A stretch of DNA of 64,000 nt, taken from positions 2,208,574 to 2,272,573 of the forward strand of contig NC_056537.1 of NCBI RefSeq assembly GCF_910596095.1, in the 5' to 3' direction. Below are positions 51,857-63,295 of this stretch, piece after piece (positions within the stretch are counted from its first letter, which is position 1; every line of letters begins with the position of its first letter). The translations under genes and the position numbers were made by a program. The notes under the pieces are model-generated. The model was given only the letters and a program-made list of their open reading frames with translations. It was not told the origin of the DNA and did not search any database. This DNA is from Thunnus maccoyii (lineage: Eukaryota; Chordata; Actinopteri; Scombriformes; Scombridae).

Positions 51857-53500
51857 GAGAGAGAGATACAATTCCTATTAAAAGTATTCATGCTTCTTGG
51901 AATTTTTCATGTTTTATCGTTTCACAACATGGAGTAAAAGAGGATTTAATGAGGCTTTTTTATTACAGGGAAATAAAACTGATCTCTATGTAACCGTTGA
52001 CTCTTGCGTTGTGTTGTAAGGAAGAGGCTCCTCCAGTCAATTGTGACGCTAACTCACAAATTAAATAACAGAATTGTGTTACCATGCTGTACAATAAGTC
52101 CAAACTGATAACCAAACTTCAAAAAGGAGTGCACAACGTCGCTTACCTCTCCCATGAAGTATGACAACAAAAGGGGAGAGGTAAAGGCGGGGGACATCAT
52201 TTATTGTACAGTGAACTAAGCCTTAAATGTTCCACCTGTTGACCCTGGAGGAGTAGCACGTCAGGATTTAACTATTTACAAATTTTGTGTAATTATAATA
52301 CATACGCTGCACAGTTGACCCTGTTACATCTACAAAGTGATCTAAATATAAAATACATCATTTGTTTTACCTGTAAGTGACTAGTAACTACAGCTGCACA
52401 CTTAAAATCACTGGGTTCAAATTTGACCCAGTTTGGGTCAATATAGCAGCAACACAACATCAGTTTAACTTTTATTGTGAGTCAGTGTTACACACAACAA
52501 GCTTCAGCTGAAAACTGTTACAAATGTTTTGTTTCTTGTATAAGTTATTAACAATCAATAACAAACTGTGACATGTAAGTTTAAAAAAGAGTAAATTATA
52601 ACAAACTTTAGTTTGGGTCAATAATCCAACAAGAAAATAAAGAAAATGACACTAAAACTGGGTTAAAACACCTGCTTGTCTTGAGAAGCTTTCAGTATTT
52701 GAACGTTTATTTCGTACAGTTCAGCTTCATTTCTGAAACTTCTGCAACTCACAGATGAATTTCATCTCAGTCAGTTCACTTTCCACCAAATCCAGTAAAT
52801 GAAGATTTGTTGTTATCTTGTCATCTTTTGGTGACAACTTGTTTCTTTCTTTGATAAATGAAGATGCATTTGACCAATCAGATGGTCTCTTTATACCCCA
52901 CACAAACCCACAGTACACACAAGCATTAATACAATGTTTCAAAAAATATAATTTTAACAAAAGATTTGTATAAATAAACTTAAAACATAAAAAGCAGTTG
53001 AATAATTAGCTTTAGAATCTAATACAATGCTGTTATATTTAAGACACTATTCCATCAAAATGTTGATATTTTTACTTCAGTAAAGGTTCTGATGACTATT
53101 TCTACCAAAATGAACTGAAATTCACTCATCTGTAAAACAAAAAGCTTCAGACAAAAGAAACCAGCATCTGTAATGTGACCCTCTTCCCAGAATCCTCCTC
53201 TGTGGCCCAGACATACCCGCGGCTCTTTTCCCTCATGTCTGTGAGTGTAATCGAATCAATACTGCTGCAGAACGGCATGATGGGAGTCATCATGTCTGTG
53301 TTGTTTCCTGTGCAGACGTTCATGCACAGATCTGAGAGTGTCCATGGCAGCGCTGCACAGTGTGTCCGACCTGATCACCGACCTGACATGATGAACACAG
53401 TATAGATCTGTGTGGCTGTTGATGCTAAAACTGAACAACTCTGTCACATTGACATGTGGTTTTTGCTCATTTTAGTATTATTGTATGATACATTTGCTAT
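51141..53500. other. Intergenic; palindromic microsatellite, otherwise unrecognised
   Basis: Contains the (CT)n(AT)n(AG)n palindrome near 51825-51868. Around it are AT-rich stretches with no long frame and no repeat shared with the rest of the window. Confidence 0.45.
51825..51868. repeat. Self-complementary (CT)n(AT)n(AG)n microsatellite
   Basis: CT repeats run into AT repeats and then AG repeats, so the tract is its own reverse complement and can extrude a hairpin of about 18 bp. Confidence 0.9.
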
Positions 53501-53502
53501 AT

Positions 53503-54630
53503 TAAAGGATAACACTGGTGATTTTCTCTGTTTTTCTTATGGAAAGTATTTCTGTGTCAGGAAGAGGCCGCCGTGCATGCATGAAGACGCCAGTCTGTCG
53601 ACGCCGCTCTGCTAGCTTGTTGTGCTACGTATCACAAAGGCTGTGTCCCAAATCACATACTTCTGTTAGTACACTTTCATGTAGTACACTGTGTACACTA
53701 TGTACTTACTGGCGTAGTGCATGAATTTTGACAGGGTAGTGTTGTCTCAAATCAAATACAGCTGTTGTGCACTTACCGGAAATGACGATCGTAAATTAGC
53801 ATTAGCTAGCGTTAGCATTCATGTTATTGTTCGCGCTACGAAATCATTACAGACTGCTAAATTAACCCAAAAAACATACTGATGGCTTATATCCAACAAC
53901 AGTATAGTGGTGCTTAGTGCTAAAAAACACATGTATAACTTACATTTGTATAATGTGGTGATGTTCACCGTAGTTACAATGTACCCGTCCGCCATTTCCA
54001 GTTTGAAAAGTGGTTCCTCCCCTTCCGCTATGTAGCCAAGATGGCGACCGTTGAGGGCGAGAAGTGTCCATAGTTCAACAATCAACTTTTTGACTGTTTT
54101 GAGTGCACCATCCGGGTTCTCACAGTGCACTGCGTTTCCCATACTGCCCAGTGTGAACGCATTTATGCACTCAAGATGTTAAGTGTAAGTACAGAAGTAT
54201 GAGATTTGAGATACAGCAAAAGTCTTGACTTTGTACTAAATCCCTTTGATAAATTTACAATGTCTGCGTCAGAGTCTGATCAGTACGACAAGAATGAAAC
54301 CGTGTCTCTGTCCATGCTCAGTGGCCTCCTCCTGACATGGAAATACTTTTCAGAGAATTAAAACTTGATGCTGTTATTAGTCTTTGGAGCCGTTTCTAAA
54401 CAAACTAACATGACCAAACTCTTCATGATGAAGGAACATGTCACCCAGTGCAGCGGTGTGACTCACTGACGGGTTTTTAATGGTTTATGAACAACAATGG
54501 AGGTCTACAGCACAGAGGAATAAGATATATCAGGCTTTGATACACACACAATACTTGTTAGTAGATCAGTTCATTGTTGGTTTGGATCCAAACATGAGAT
54601 TTGTTGACAAGAAGAAAAATACGTTGGAAT
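53503..54630. repeat. Repeat family S, copy 8, with both arms and a nested element
   Basis: The left arm starts 'aaaggataacactggtgatt' and runs to 'gctacgtatcacaaag' (53639). After the insert the inner part resumes and the right arm (54375-54630) reads in reverse, 'tttggagccgtttctaaaca' to 'atgagatttgttgacaagaa'. It is the most complete family S copy and shows its inverted-arm structure. Confidence 0.75.
53640..54217. mobile_element. MITE with GCTGTGTCCCAAATC termini
   Basis: 578 bp with inverted termini GCTGTGTCCCAAATCACATACTT-like on the left and, read inversely on the right, GCTGTATCTCAAATCTCATA. It interrupts family S between 'tatcacaaag' and 'aaaagtcttg'. Short AAAG-type duplication, imperfect. 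Superfamily not assigned. Confidence 0.75.
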
Positions 54631-55895
54631 AAAATCAAGTCCCTCTATGGTGAGTAGAAACTGCAGAAATTTTTGTGGAAAAAACAGCCCTAGAGTCACA
54701 CAAGTGTCTGTGGGGCACTAATGTTCATTTCACACCAGAAAACTATATACAGAGATCAATAAATACAAAATTTTACATTTCAGGCACATTTGTGCTGTTT
54801 TAATGTGTCCAAATGTGTGTGAAGACCTGTAGAGTGAATTTGGATGGATTGGTTAGATAACAATTTGTTTATACTTGGAGTTTTATGAGGTTAAGTTTTA
54901 TCTGATCATCTAAAATACAGCTTAATGCAGGTGTGAAAGCTTGCATGCGAGCTCCTTCTAGATAAATACTTTGACTGATAACAAAGTTTTATGGAAACCA
55001 GCCCTTCCTCTTCCCCTCCGGCTCTGTCATCCAGAACCAACATCGACCCGCTCTGCTCAGCACTTCCAATATTTCTACAGCTGACAGGAAGGGCTTCTCC
55101 TCCGCCTGCTGCGGTTTGTCTGCACTGTAAAAATGTGCAGTAAAATTTCACATCATTTTACACGTATTTCACATTTTAAAATTATTATAAGTTTACAGTT
55201 TAATTTACAGTACAGGTTGTTAGATTTGCTGCCAACAGTTAATCTTTCTTTAAAAATAAGGTCAATACTCATTATTCTATTTATTTATTTATTTATTTTA
55301 CAAGGTTCTGTTAGTAAAAATACACCAATAATTTTTTTTATATTCAACCCAACAACTCCAAAACAAAAGTCTTTCTGTTACAGATAGGATCAATGTCAGT
55401 CACCATGTGACATGAATGTATTTTTACATGGTTGTGTTTGTGAAAATACTTAAAAATGGAATATTATGTGTAAATCCCGTAATGCCACTAAAGTGACAAA
55501 AGTCTTTCTTTTAAAAATGTAAGTCAAATGATGGTGATTCTGTATTTTTACAAGACTGTGTTAGCAGGAAATACACTGAAATGTAATTTTACTGTTGAAT
55601 TTGAAGTTATGAAGATGAACTTGTGGCTGAAAAACAAGTTAGAAAACCAACCACTTCAAAAGCCTCTCGTCCTACAGTCCTCTACTGGATTGGAACATTT
55701 GCTAGCAACAAAATTATAATAATTATAGAATTATAATAATTATATAACTTTGCAGGCTATTTGTACAGTAATTATCCTGAAGTTGGCGTGACATCTGTGT
55801 GCTGCATCTCTCTTTGTCACACCCACAACAGCATCCTCCTTTTGAACTGAAGACCTGTTATTACATTTGCACATTACATGTAATGTTCATACTGC
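54631..55895. other. Intergenic, nothing recognised
   Basis: AT-rich sequence with a (TTTA)n run near 55276-55298. No gene or shared repeat recognised. Confidence 0.4.
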
Positions 55896-55899
55896 TCAT

Positions 55900-57662
55900 A
55901 CTGTTTGTAATGTTCACACTGTTTATACTGTTTATACTGTTTATACTGTTTATACTGTTCAACTGTTTATACTGTTCAACTGTTTATACTGTTTATACTG
56001 TTCAACTGTTCATACTGTTTATACTGTTTATACTGTTCAACTGTTCATACTGTTCATACTGTTCATACTGTTCATACTGCTCATACTGTTTATACTGTTC
56101 ATACTGTTCATACTGTTCATACTGTTTATACTGTTCAACTGTTCATACTGTTTATACTGTTTATACTGTTCATACTGTTTATACCGTTCAACTGTTTATA
56201 CTGTTCATACTGTTTATACTGTTCAACTGTTCATACTGTTCATACTGTTCATACTGTCTATACTGTCTATACTGTCCATACTGTTCATACTGCTCATACT
56301 GCTCATACTGTTCATACTGTTCATACTGTTCATACTGCTCATACTGCTCATACTGTTCATACTGTTTATACTGTTCATACTGTTCATACTGTTCATACTG
56401 TTTATACTGTTCATACTGTTCATACTGTTCATACTGTTCATACTGTCTATACTGTCTATACTGTCCATACTGTCCATACTGCTCATACTGCTCATACTGT
56501 TCATACTGTTCATACTGCTCATACTGCTCATACTGTTCATACTGTTTATACTGTTCATACTGTTCATACTGTTCATACTGCTCATACTGTTCATACTGTT
56601 TATACTGTTCATACTGCTCATACTGCTCATACTGTTCATACTGTTCATACTGTTCATACTGTTTATACTGTTCATACTGTTCATACTGTTCATACTGTTC
56701 ATACTGCTCATACTGCTCATACTGTTTATACTGTTCATACTGTTCATACTGCTCATACTGCTCATACTGTTCATACTGTTTATACTGTTCATACTGTTCA
56801 TACTGTTCATACTGTTTATACTGTTCATACTGTTCATACTGTTTATACTGTTTATACTGTTCATACTGTTCATACTGTTTATACTGTTCATACTGTTCAT
56901 ACTGTTTATACCGTTCAACTGTTTATACCGTTCATACTGTTTATACTGTTCATACTGTTCATACTGCTCATACTGCTTATACTGTTCATACTGTTCATAC
57001 TGTTCATACTGTTTATACTGTTCATACTGTTCATACTGCTCATACTGTTCATACTGTTCATACCGTTCAACTGTTTATACTGTTCATACTGTTCATACTG
57101 TTCATACTGTTTATACTGTTTATACTGTTCATACTGTTTATACTGTTCATACTGTTCATACTGTTCATACTGTTTATACCGTTCAACTGTTTATACTGTT
57201 CATACTGTTTATACTGTTCATACTGTTCAATTGTTTAAACTGTTCATGCTGTTCAACTGTTTGTACTGTTTATACCGTTCAACTGTTTATACTGTTCATA
57301 CTGTTTATACTGTTCATACTGTTCAATTGTTTAAACTGTTCATACTGTTCAACTGTTTGTACTGTTTATACCGTTCAACTGTTTATACTGTTCGTACTGT
57401 TTATACTGTTCGTACTGTTTATACTGTTCGTACTGTTTATACTGTTCATACTGTTTATACTGTTCGTACTGTTTATACTGTTCGTACTGTTTATACTGTT
57501 CATACTGTTTATACTGTTCGTACTGTTTATACTGTTCATACTGTTTATACTGTTCATACTGTTCAACTGTTCATGCTGTTTATACTGTTCGTACTGTTTA
57601 TACCGTTCAACTGTTTATACTGTTCGTACTGTTTATACTGTTCATACTGTTTATACTGTTCA
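55900..57662. repeat. 1.75-kb minisatellite of 9-base units (yATACTGTT)
   Basis: About 190 tandem copies of TATACTGTT / CATACTGTT, with CTATACTG, CCATACTG and CGTACTG variants. Scattered 8-base CAACTGTT units shift the phase. Blocks of variants recur (for example the run around 56255-56300 and again around 56445-56500), showing higher-order duplication. Because the period is a multiple of three, long open frames appear on both strands (479 and 612 codons forward, MNS-repeat frames in reverse); these are not genes. Confidence 0.97.
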
Positions 57663-57776
57663 CAGTGGAGGTGACCTGATGAATTATGAATTATTATTTG
57701 CATGAAATTAAACATTTTCAGCGTTCATCCATTCCCTTTCTCTCTACCACGAGTCGATAGAGTGGGTGTTCATCCT

Positions 57777-58139
57777 TCAGACAGTTTCCTTTACCATCAG
57801 CAGTTCCTGTCCAGCTGTTTGTTCAGTTGAAGGAATGTGCTTTGATTTGATCTGCAGCTCACGTAAGCTACTCGCTGTTATGTTCAGGTGATATCGCGTG
57901 ACGGCCGATACAAAGTCAGCTTTAGCGTCGAGTCTCTCTGTTTGTGTGGCCATAAACTGATGATTCTGGACATTTCTGCGGTGCTGATGTGGAGGAGCGG
58001 CTGTGCTGAGTGTCGGATCATAATCCTCCAGATGTTTCCTGAGCTGGAAGGATTCAGATAGATGAGAGAACACCTTTCCCATGGTCACTAGGATGCCGGA
58101 AATCAAGGCCGTAGCTGCCAATAAAGACACTGAGGTCAT
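57777..58139 (-). CDS. Unrecognised 120-residue reading frame, possible small membrane or secreted protein
   Basis: Starts MTSVSLLAATALISGILVTM, a hydrophobic segment (about residues 3-21) able to act as a signal anchor or signal peptide. A soluble, mixed-charge part of about 95 residues follows, without cysteines (HLEDYDPTLSTAAPPHQHRR; later TERLDAKADFVSAVTRYHLN with an N-linked sequon NIT). The ATG has G at -3. On the - strand a TATTTAAA-like motif lies about 85 nt upstream. Base composition is closer to balanced than its AT-rich surroundings. I do not recognise the family. No canonical AATAAA lies just downstream, and a splice acceptor (TTGATAG) just before the ATG is possible, so it could be one exon of a longer gene or a chance frame. 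Confidence 0.35.
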   Translation of the reverse strand: MTSVSLLAATALISGILVTMGKVFSHLSESFQLRKHLEDYDPTLSTAAPPHQHRRNVQNHQFMATQTERLDAKADFVSAVTRYHLNITASSLRELQIKSKHIPSTEQTAGQELLMVKETV

Positions 58140-58725
58140 GTCCTATCAAGTGTTTTTGTTAATTTAGGCAGCTTGAGGGGAGAAAACCTCTACAATTAAA
58201 ACTAACACTTGATTGTTTATTTAAATACTACAAAAATACTACAAAATCAAAATTGGGAACAACAAAGAAAATCCAAGTGAGAGGCCAACTGATTTATAGT
58301 TATATAATGAGTAACGCTTATAGATTAATTTATGTTTTTTAAGTCCAATGAACACAACAAACTCCCCTCATACACTCATATAATACCAGTCTGTATTTTT
58401 CAAATGGAGACAAAGTCCTTAAACCATCCTTATATCACTAATGAAATAAAAAAAAATGTGATTTTGCTGTATTGCAGAAGTACCATTAAATCCCAGTGCC
58501 TGGTAGAAACATTTCAATAATTCATGAAGGTATGATGCTTTGCCAGCAGGTGTGTAAAATATGCAGGATCCTCTGCCAACAAGTTGGTCTGAGCAGAAGG
58601 ACAAAACAGTGAATATAATCTACATAATCCACGAGAGGCTTCTGCAATCTGCAATCTGGACGCATCATTCTGTTCCTTTACATTTGAACTTTTGTTTGTT
58701 TTTCTCTGACTGTTTTGCAGCTTTA
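58140..58725. other. Intergenic, nothing recognised
   Basis: AT-rich flank between the 120-codon frame and the Harbinger-like MITE. No supported feature apart from the possible TATA-like motif at 58219-58231. Confidence 0.35.
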
Positions 58726-59218
58726 GGCCGTATTCAGACCAAATCAGACCGGACTGCGGCCGGAAAGTTGAGCCAGAGTCAACTTTTGGAGAAACGCAAC
58801 CTGACGTCACTGCGGCTGAGGGCTGCGGTGACCAATCACAGCGGGAGATCAGACTGATCAAAGTTGTAAACTCTGCCATGAGGGAGCACAAAGACGTTAC
58901 TAGGAGGAGGAGAGGACATTTCCCTTCGCTTGATAACGTTAAAAGTAAAGTTAGACTTTGCTGTTGGCTTCTCGACTCATTTTAAAAAAGACGAGAGAGA
59001 AAGAGAGAGAGAGCAGCTGTGGTCGAGCGAGGTAGAGAGTGAATGAAGAGAGCTGGTAGCGAGAAAGTCGGTGAATCAGATCAATAAAACGTTATTTTCT
59101 GATTGTTTCACAGCGGTTACACTCTAGAGCACAAATAAACACACCCACACCCCCCCGCACACCTCCGCTGGACCCTGTGGCTGAATGCTGCGCCGCCTGA
59201 TTTGGTCTGAATACGGCC
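58726..59218. mobile_element. PIF/Harbinger-like MITE with TTA target duplication
   Basis: 493 bp with perfect 22-bp terminal inverted repeats (beginning GGCCGTATTCAGACCAAATC) and TTA at 58723-58725 and 59219-59221. A 3-bp TWA duplication is typical of the PIF/Harbinger superfamily. No transposase. Inside are (GA)n and a C-rich tract. Confidence 0.85.
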
Positions 59219-59326
59219 TTACAGTCAGGACCGGCTGCAGCTGCATATCACACCTGTGCTCAGGTTGTTACGTCAGCTTCCTGTAAAGTTTAGAATTGAT
59301 TTTAAAATTTGAATGCTCGTTTTTAA

Positions 59327-59692
59327 AGGGATAGTTCAGATTTTTTCAAACTGGGCTTGTATGAGGTAGTTATCTACAGTCAGTGTATTACCTGCAGTAG
59401 ATGGGGGTTGACATTGTATTGTATACTATATTTATAAAATTTTCACCGCTTCACCTTGCCGTCAGACAGCCCTTTCCTCTGGCACTACATTTTCTCAACT
59501 TTAGAACTTCTGTATTTCTACTCATGCCGCACACTGTATTGCGCTGCAGATCAGCTGTTTGGGTCAGAAAGTTCTGTGGCGAGATCAGACATCTGGGTCG
59601 GAGGTCGACCTGTGCATCATTAGTAGGTAATACACTCACTGAAGGATAAATACCTCATAAAAACCCCACTTCAAAAAATCTGAACTATCCCT
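59327..59692. mobile_element. TTAA-flanked MITE (AGGGATAGTTCAGATTTTTT type)
   Basis: 366 bp bounded by TTAA at 59323-59326 and 59693-59696. Inverted termini AGGGATAGTTCAGATTTTTT are perfect over 20 bases and continue imperfectly for about 70 bp (tatgaggta, cagtgwgtgtattacct). This is a well-represented noncoding teleost element. Confidence 0.88.
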
Positions 59693-59697
59693 TTAAA

Positions 59698-59960
59698 GCT
59701 CTACTGACATGCTTGTGTGCTGTGAACCAGTAAGACCCCTCAGGTCATCTGGAACAGGCCAACTGGTTTCCTTGAGAACTGGTGAAGCTGCTTTTAGCCT
59801 TTATGCTCTGAGACGCTGGAACATCTTAACTGATCACTTTTAAGCAGTCTAACTTATTTAAGTTATGGTTTTTGTCTGTTTTAACTGTGTTTACTTACAT
59901 CTGATGTTTTATTTGCATTGTATATTGTATAGTTCAGACTCTGTGAAGCACATTGTGTTC
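59698..59960 (+). pseudogene. LINE reverse-transcriptase C-terminal scrap
   Basis: The + frame from 59721 reads CEPVRPLRSSGTGQLVSLRT then GEAAFSLYALRRWNILTDHF and a stop. This corresponds to the last block (RPLRSS...F..APxxWNxLP) of fish L2/CR1-like elements. It ends with 'ctgtgaagcacattgtg', the typical tail. A 5'-truncated copy. Confidence 0.75.
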
Positions 59961-62678
59961 CACCATGTCAGGTCCAGACTGGATTTTGAGGTAACTGTGG
60001 GTCATGAGTCAGCTCAGGAACGGGGCAGTTTCAGGTTTGAAAACTGGACCTGGTTGAGCGATAAAAAGTGCCAAACCAGAATAAATTTTTTATGTGTTCG
60101 CAGCATAATTGTGTGGCTGATGTAAGCTTTTTCTGTTTTGAATATTGCGGTAATTGTCAGAGGGGTTGTTTTGCACACTGTGTGGAGGGCTTGGACCCGT
60201 TACCGTGGCATCACTTCAATCCTGGCAAACATGAAATCTGATTTTATTACAGAAACTTCTCAAAACAGATGTTCTTATTTCTAGATTTTTGTCTGTTTGT
60301 CAATATTATTCTGGTTAACGTATGCACATTTGTGATCACATTCACTCACTTTCTTTGTGGTTTAAACTTCTCAGCACTTCTCAGAACATTTGGCATGATC
60401 CACTTTTCTGATGTTAATCTGTTCAGCATGTTCCAGACATTCATACAACATTAAAAACAAAGTAGATCCATGTTGCTGTGAAGGCTCACTGGAAGTATTT
60501 AGCGATTTATTACAATTATTGGCTTTTACACTTTCTGATAAGTCATCAGGCCTTGAAAGTGAAAATTAATACTTTAACTATGTTTTGCTGCTAATACTTA
60601 TGCACTTTTACAATATGTCTTTAGACCCTAAAATGTGCTGCAGCCTGTTATCTGCTGTTTGGTGGGAAACCTGTTGGCTAAAGATGAGGAGGGGCCAAAC
60701 CAACAATAGTGGGGCATCTCTGCCCCGAGAGCCCCCGATGGGGACCCGAGAGAGGGGGGGACGGAGTCAGAGTGACAGTTGAGCAGCTCATCAGACAGAC
60801 AGCTTCTATATCTGAGGTTTGAAACACTAAGAGACAAGAAGATCATCCAACAGGAGGCCTCGATCCTCAGCACGGTCGGCTGTGACAGGAAGGTACGTCC
60901 TCTTTATTATAAAACTCTTTTTATGTCCTCTTATTGAAATGTTCTACGTCATCAAACCATAAATGGCAGATTTGGTCACAGTGAGTACATCAGTCTTTCC
61001 ATATCTAATTTAATTCTATTAAATGTTTTTAAAGTTTTGTTCATTTGGTTACATAATCTTTTATTAGAGGGTTTTCATGGCGTTCTGCTAACATGATCTT
61101 TGTGTGGATTTTATTTTTAGCTTGAGGATGTAGTCAAGCTGTTTTTGGCCAAACAGTGTTTCCTCTGTCGCTCTGTTGATGACATTTTCTTCTTTTTGTG
61201 CTTGGTTAAAATTTGCGCTACATGAATTAAAACTGTAGATGAAGAGTCATTTATTGCACAGAGGAAGGTCTGAAGAAGAAAAAAAGAAAAAAGGAGGAGA
61301 CGGTGCAACGCGATGATGTAATTACTAGAGTGACAGTCACATCCCTGGTGACGGAGAGCATGATGGACAAACAGCTGACATCACAGCTTCCTGCTGTTGG
61401 GAGCGTTTTGATAAACAGCTCTGCGTCGGTTATACAGACACGTACTGAACGCTGCCCAAAGACGAAGAAGAGAGCTGACAGATGAAATATGTCCGCCACC
61501 GTGTTTTGTCTCTCTTGCCGGACGGAAGCTTCGGGAACATTTAAGTCTCACGCTTCCTGTATGATATCATTTACTTGTTTATTTGCAATATTTCAACTTA
61601 TGAATTTCCAGCTTAATGTGTAGATTGAAAAAATGCATAAAAAAGGGTGGATGGAAACACACCTATAGATGAATATAAGATGATTAAGGACAAGGTAAAT
61701 GTGTGTACGTAGTAACAAGTCTGGGCCGGGTTTCCTGCATTACGTGTTTGCATGACTGTATAACAGCGGACCCTCTGAACATCCATGTTGTGACTTTCTC
61801 TCCATGCTGCATGAAGAGATATAATGCATCACTTAGCATATCTCAAACACAGAAGAAGAATTTCCCCCCGACACCTTTGTGGACGCTGGCGGCTGCAGTC
61901 ACAACACGTGATAGCATCAAAACGTCCACAGAACTCCTGCGGCAGCGTGATCCTCCTTCTTCTTCTCTGCTTTTGATCTGTATGTACAACAGCAAACAGC
62001 AGGACATAGCTGACAGAACAATCTCAACTCAAGATCCACTGACTCGCTTTGTTCTGGAGCTTTCTACCGTTACTGTAGATGTTCAGAATGATTATGTTGA
62101 TGAGGGCAGTGTGATACGGTCAAAAAAGCAGTAGAACAAGCAAGTAAGTATACTTTGAGTTGATAAACATAATCCTTTGGTTAAGGGTTAGCTGTAACAA
62201 AAAGGTACATTAGTTATTTGTGTGTGAAATGCAGATAATTAAATCAACAACGTGACATCTGAGATACTAAAAAATTAGACAGAAGGACAGACGGGCTTAA
62301 TGACTAAACTGTGAAAGTAAAATGTAAAACGCAGCTTGTCGTTGTTGCAGCAGTGAAGTGTCTGGACGCTGGTGTTAATAAAATCATAAAATCACATCTG
62401 GAAACTGCAGCAGGGGAGACCGCAGCCTGAAAACCACACGTGAACATAATCAAGACTCCACCGAGGCCGGGGAAATGAACCAGATATAATAAGTGTGTGT
62501 GTGTGAAAGTGATGAAACCTTCAGATGAAACCTGTCGAGCATCCAACAGGCGCTCTGTTGGTAGCAAACTGAGCTGAAAATGTACATTTTATCTGATATA
62601 TGTGGACGCACATGAGTCACACAAACTCTCATATTTAATGTTTTACAGCCACAATATGAACAAACAACATCTTGATGA
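59961..62678. other. Intergenic, no supported gene
   Basis: 2.7 kb without shared repeats. The 143-codon frame at 61703-62134 lacks an ATG start and any recognisable domain. G-rich 60733-60766 and short A-rich runs near 61277-61293 are the only visible peculiarities. Confidence 0.4.
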
Positions 62679-62999
62679 TTAGTACATTTACTCAAGTACA
62701 GTTTTGAGGTACTCCACTACATTTCAGAGGGAAATATTGTACTTTCTACTCCACTACATTTATTTGACAGCTTTAGTTACTTTTCAGATGAAGATTTGAC
62801 ACAATGGATAATATAACAAGCTTTTAAAATACAACACATTGTTAAAGATGAAACCAGTGGTTTCCAACCTTTTTGTCTTTTGACATCTTACAAAAAGCAG
62901 TGTGTAGTCGGGGTCACATTTCACATGTCTATGAGTTGTTAACAGCTCCACCAAATAGTGATTTTTCCCTCTAAACTTCTCACATGCTTTCATTTCAAT
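62679..62999 (+). mobile_element. hAT-like element, copy 4 (right half only, reversed)
   Basis: Matches copy 2 from 'agtacatttactcaagtaca' to 'cacatgctttcatttcaataa', then stops. It holds exactly the half that copy 3 (47843-48420) lacks, in opposite orientation. Outer terminus CAGTGGTGG missing. Confidence 0.85.
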
Positions 63000-63295
63000 A
63001 ACTGGCCAAAAATTCTCAGAGTGACGCATTTTTTGTCCAACTTTTAGAAAGAGGAGTAAAAACATTCCCTCACTGAGACCTGCTGATAGACGTCACAGCG
63101 GAGCAGAGGAGAGACACTGAGATAGCGACTATAACTGCCCTGCTCGCTGGTATTTGACATGTTTTGTTTTTTTCTTCCCAAAAACAAATAATTTTAAAAA
63201 ATATTTGCATGAAACAAATATTCGTAAAAAACCCCCCACTATTTGTGCTTTGCCGAATAATGTATTTGTATTCGGGCACACCCCTAGTACAGAGC
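63000..63295 (+). mobile_element. Partial hAT MITE (TAGGGGTGTGCC type)
   Basis: The right part ('atttgtgctttgccgaataa' ... 'attcgggcacacccctagta', to about 63288) matches the 3' part of the element at 30458-30984. The left terminus is absent; the copy begins at or near the breakpoint at 63000. Confidence 0.65.

Noticed and set aside
55867..57705. Very long forward frames (479 and 612 codons) and reverse MNS-repeat frames
   Set aside because: They are produced by a 9-base tandem repeat lacking stop codons. The sequence is low complexity, has no domain and is open on both strands.
61703..62134. 143-codon forward frame
   Set aside because: No ATG start, no recognisable domain, and stretches that look like ordinary noncoding sequence.
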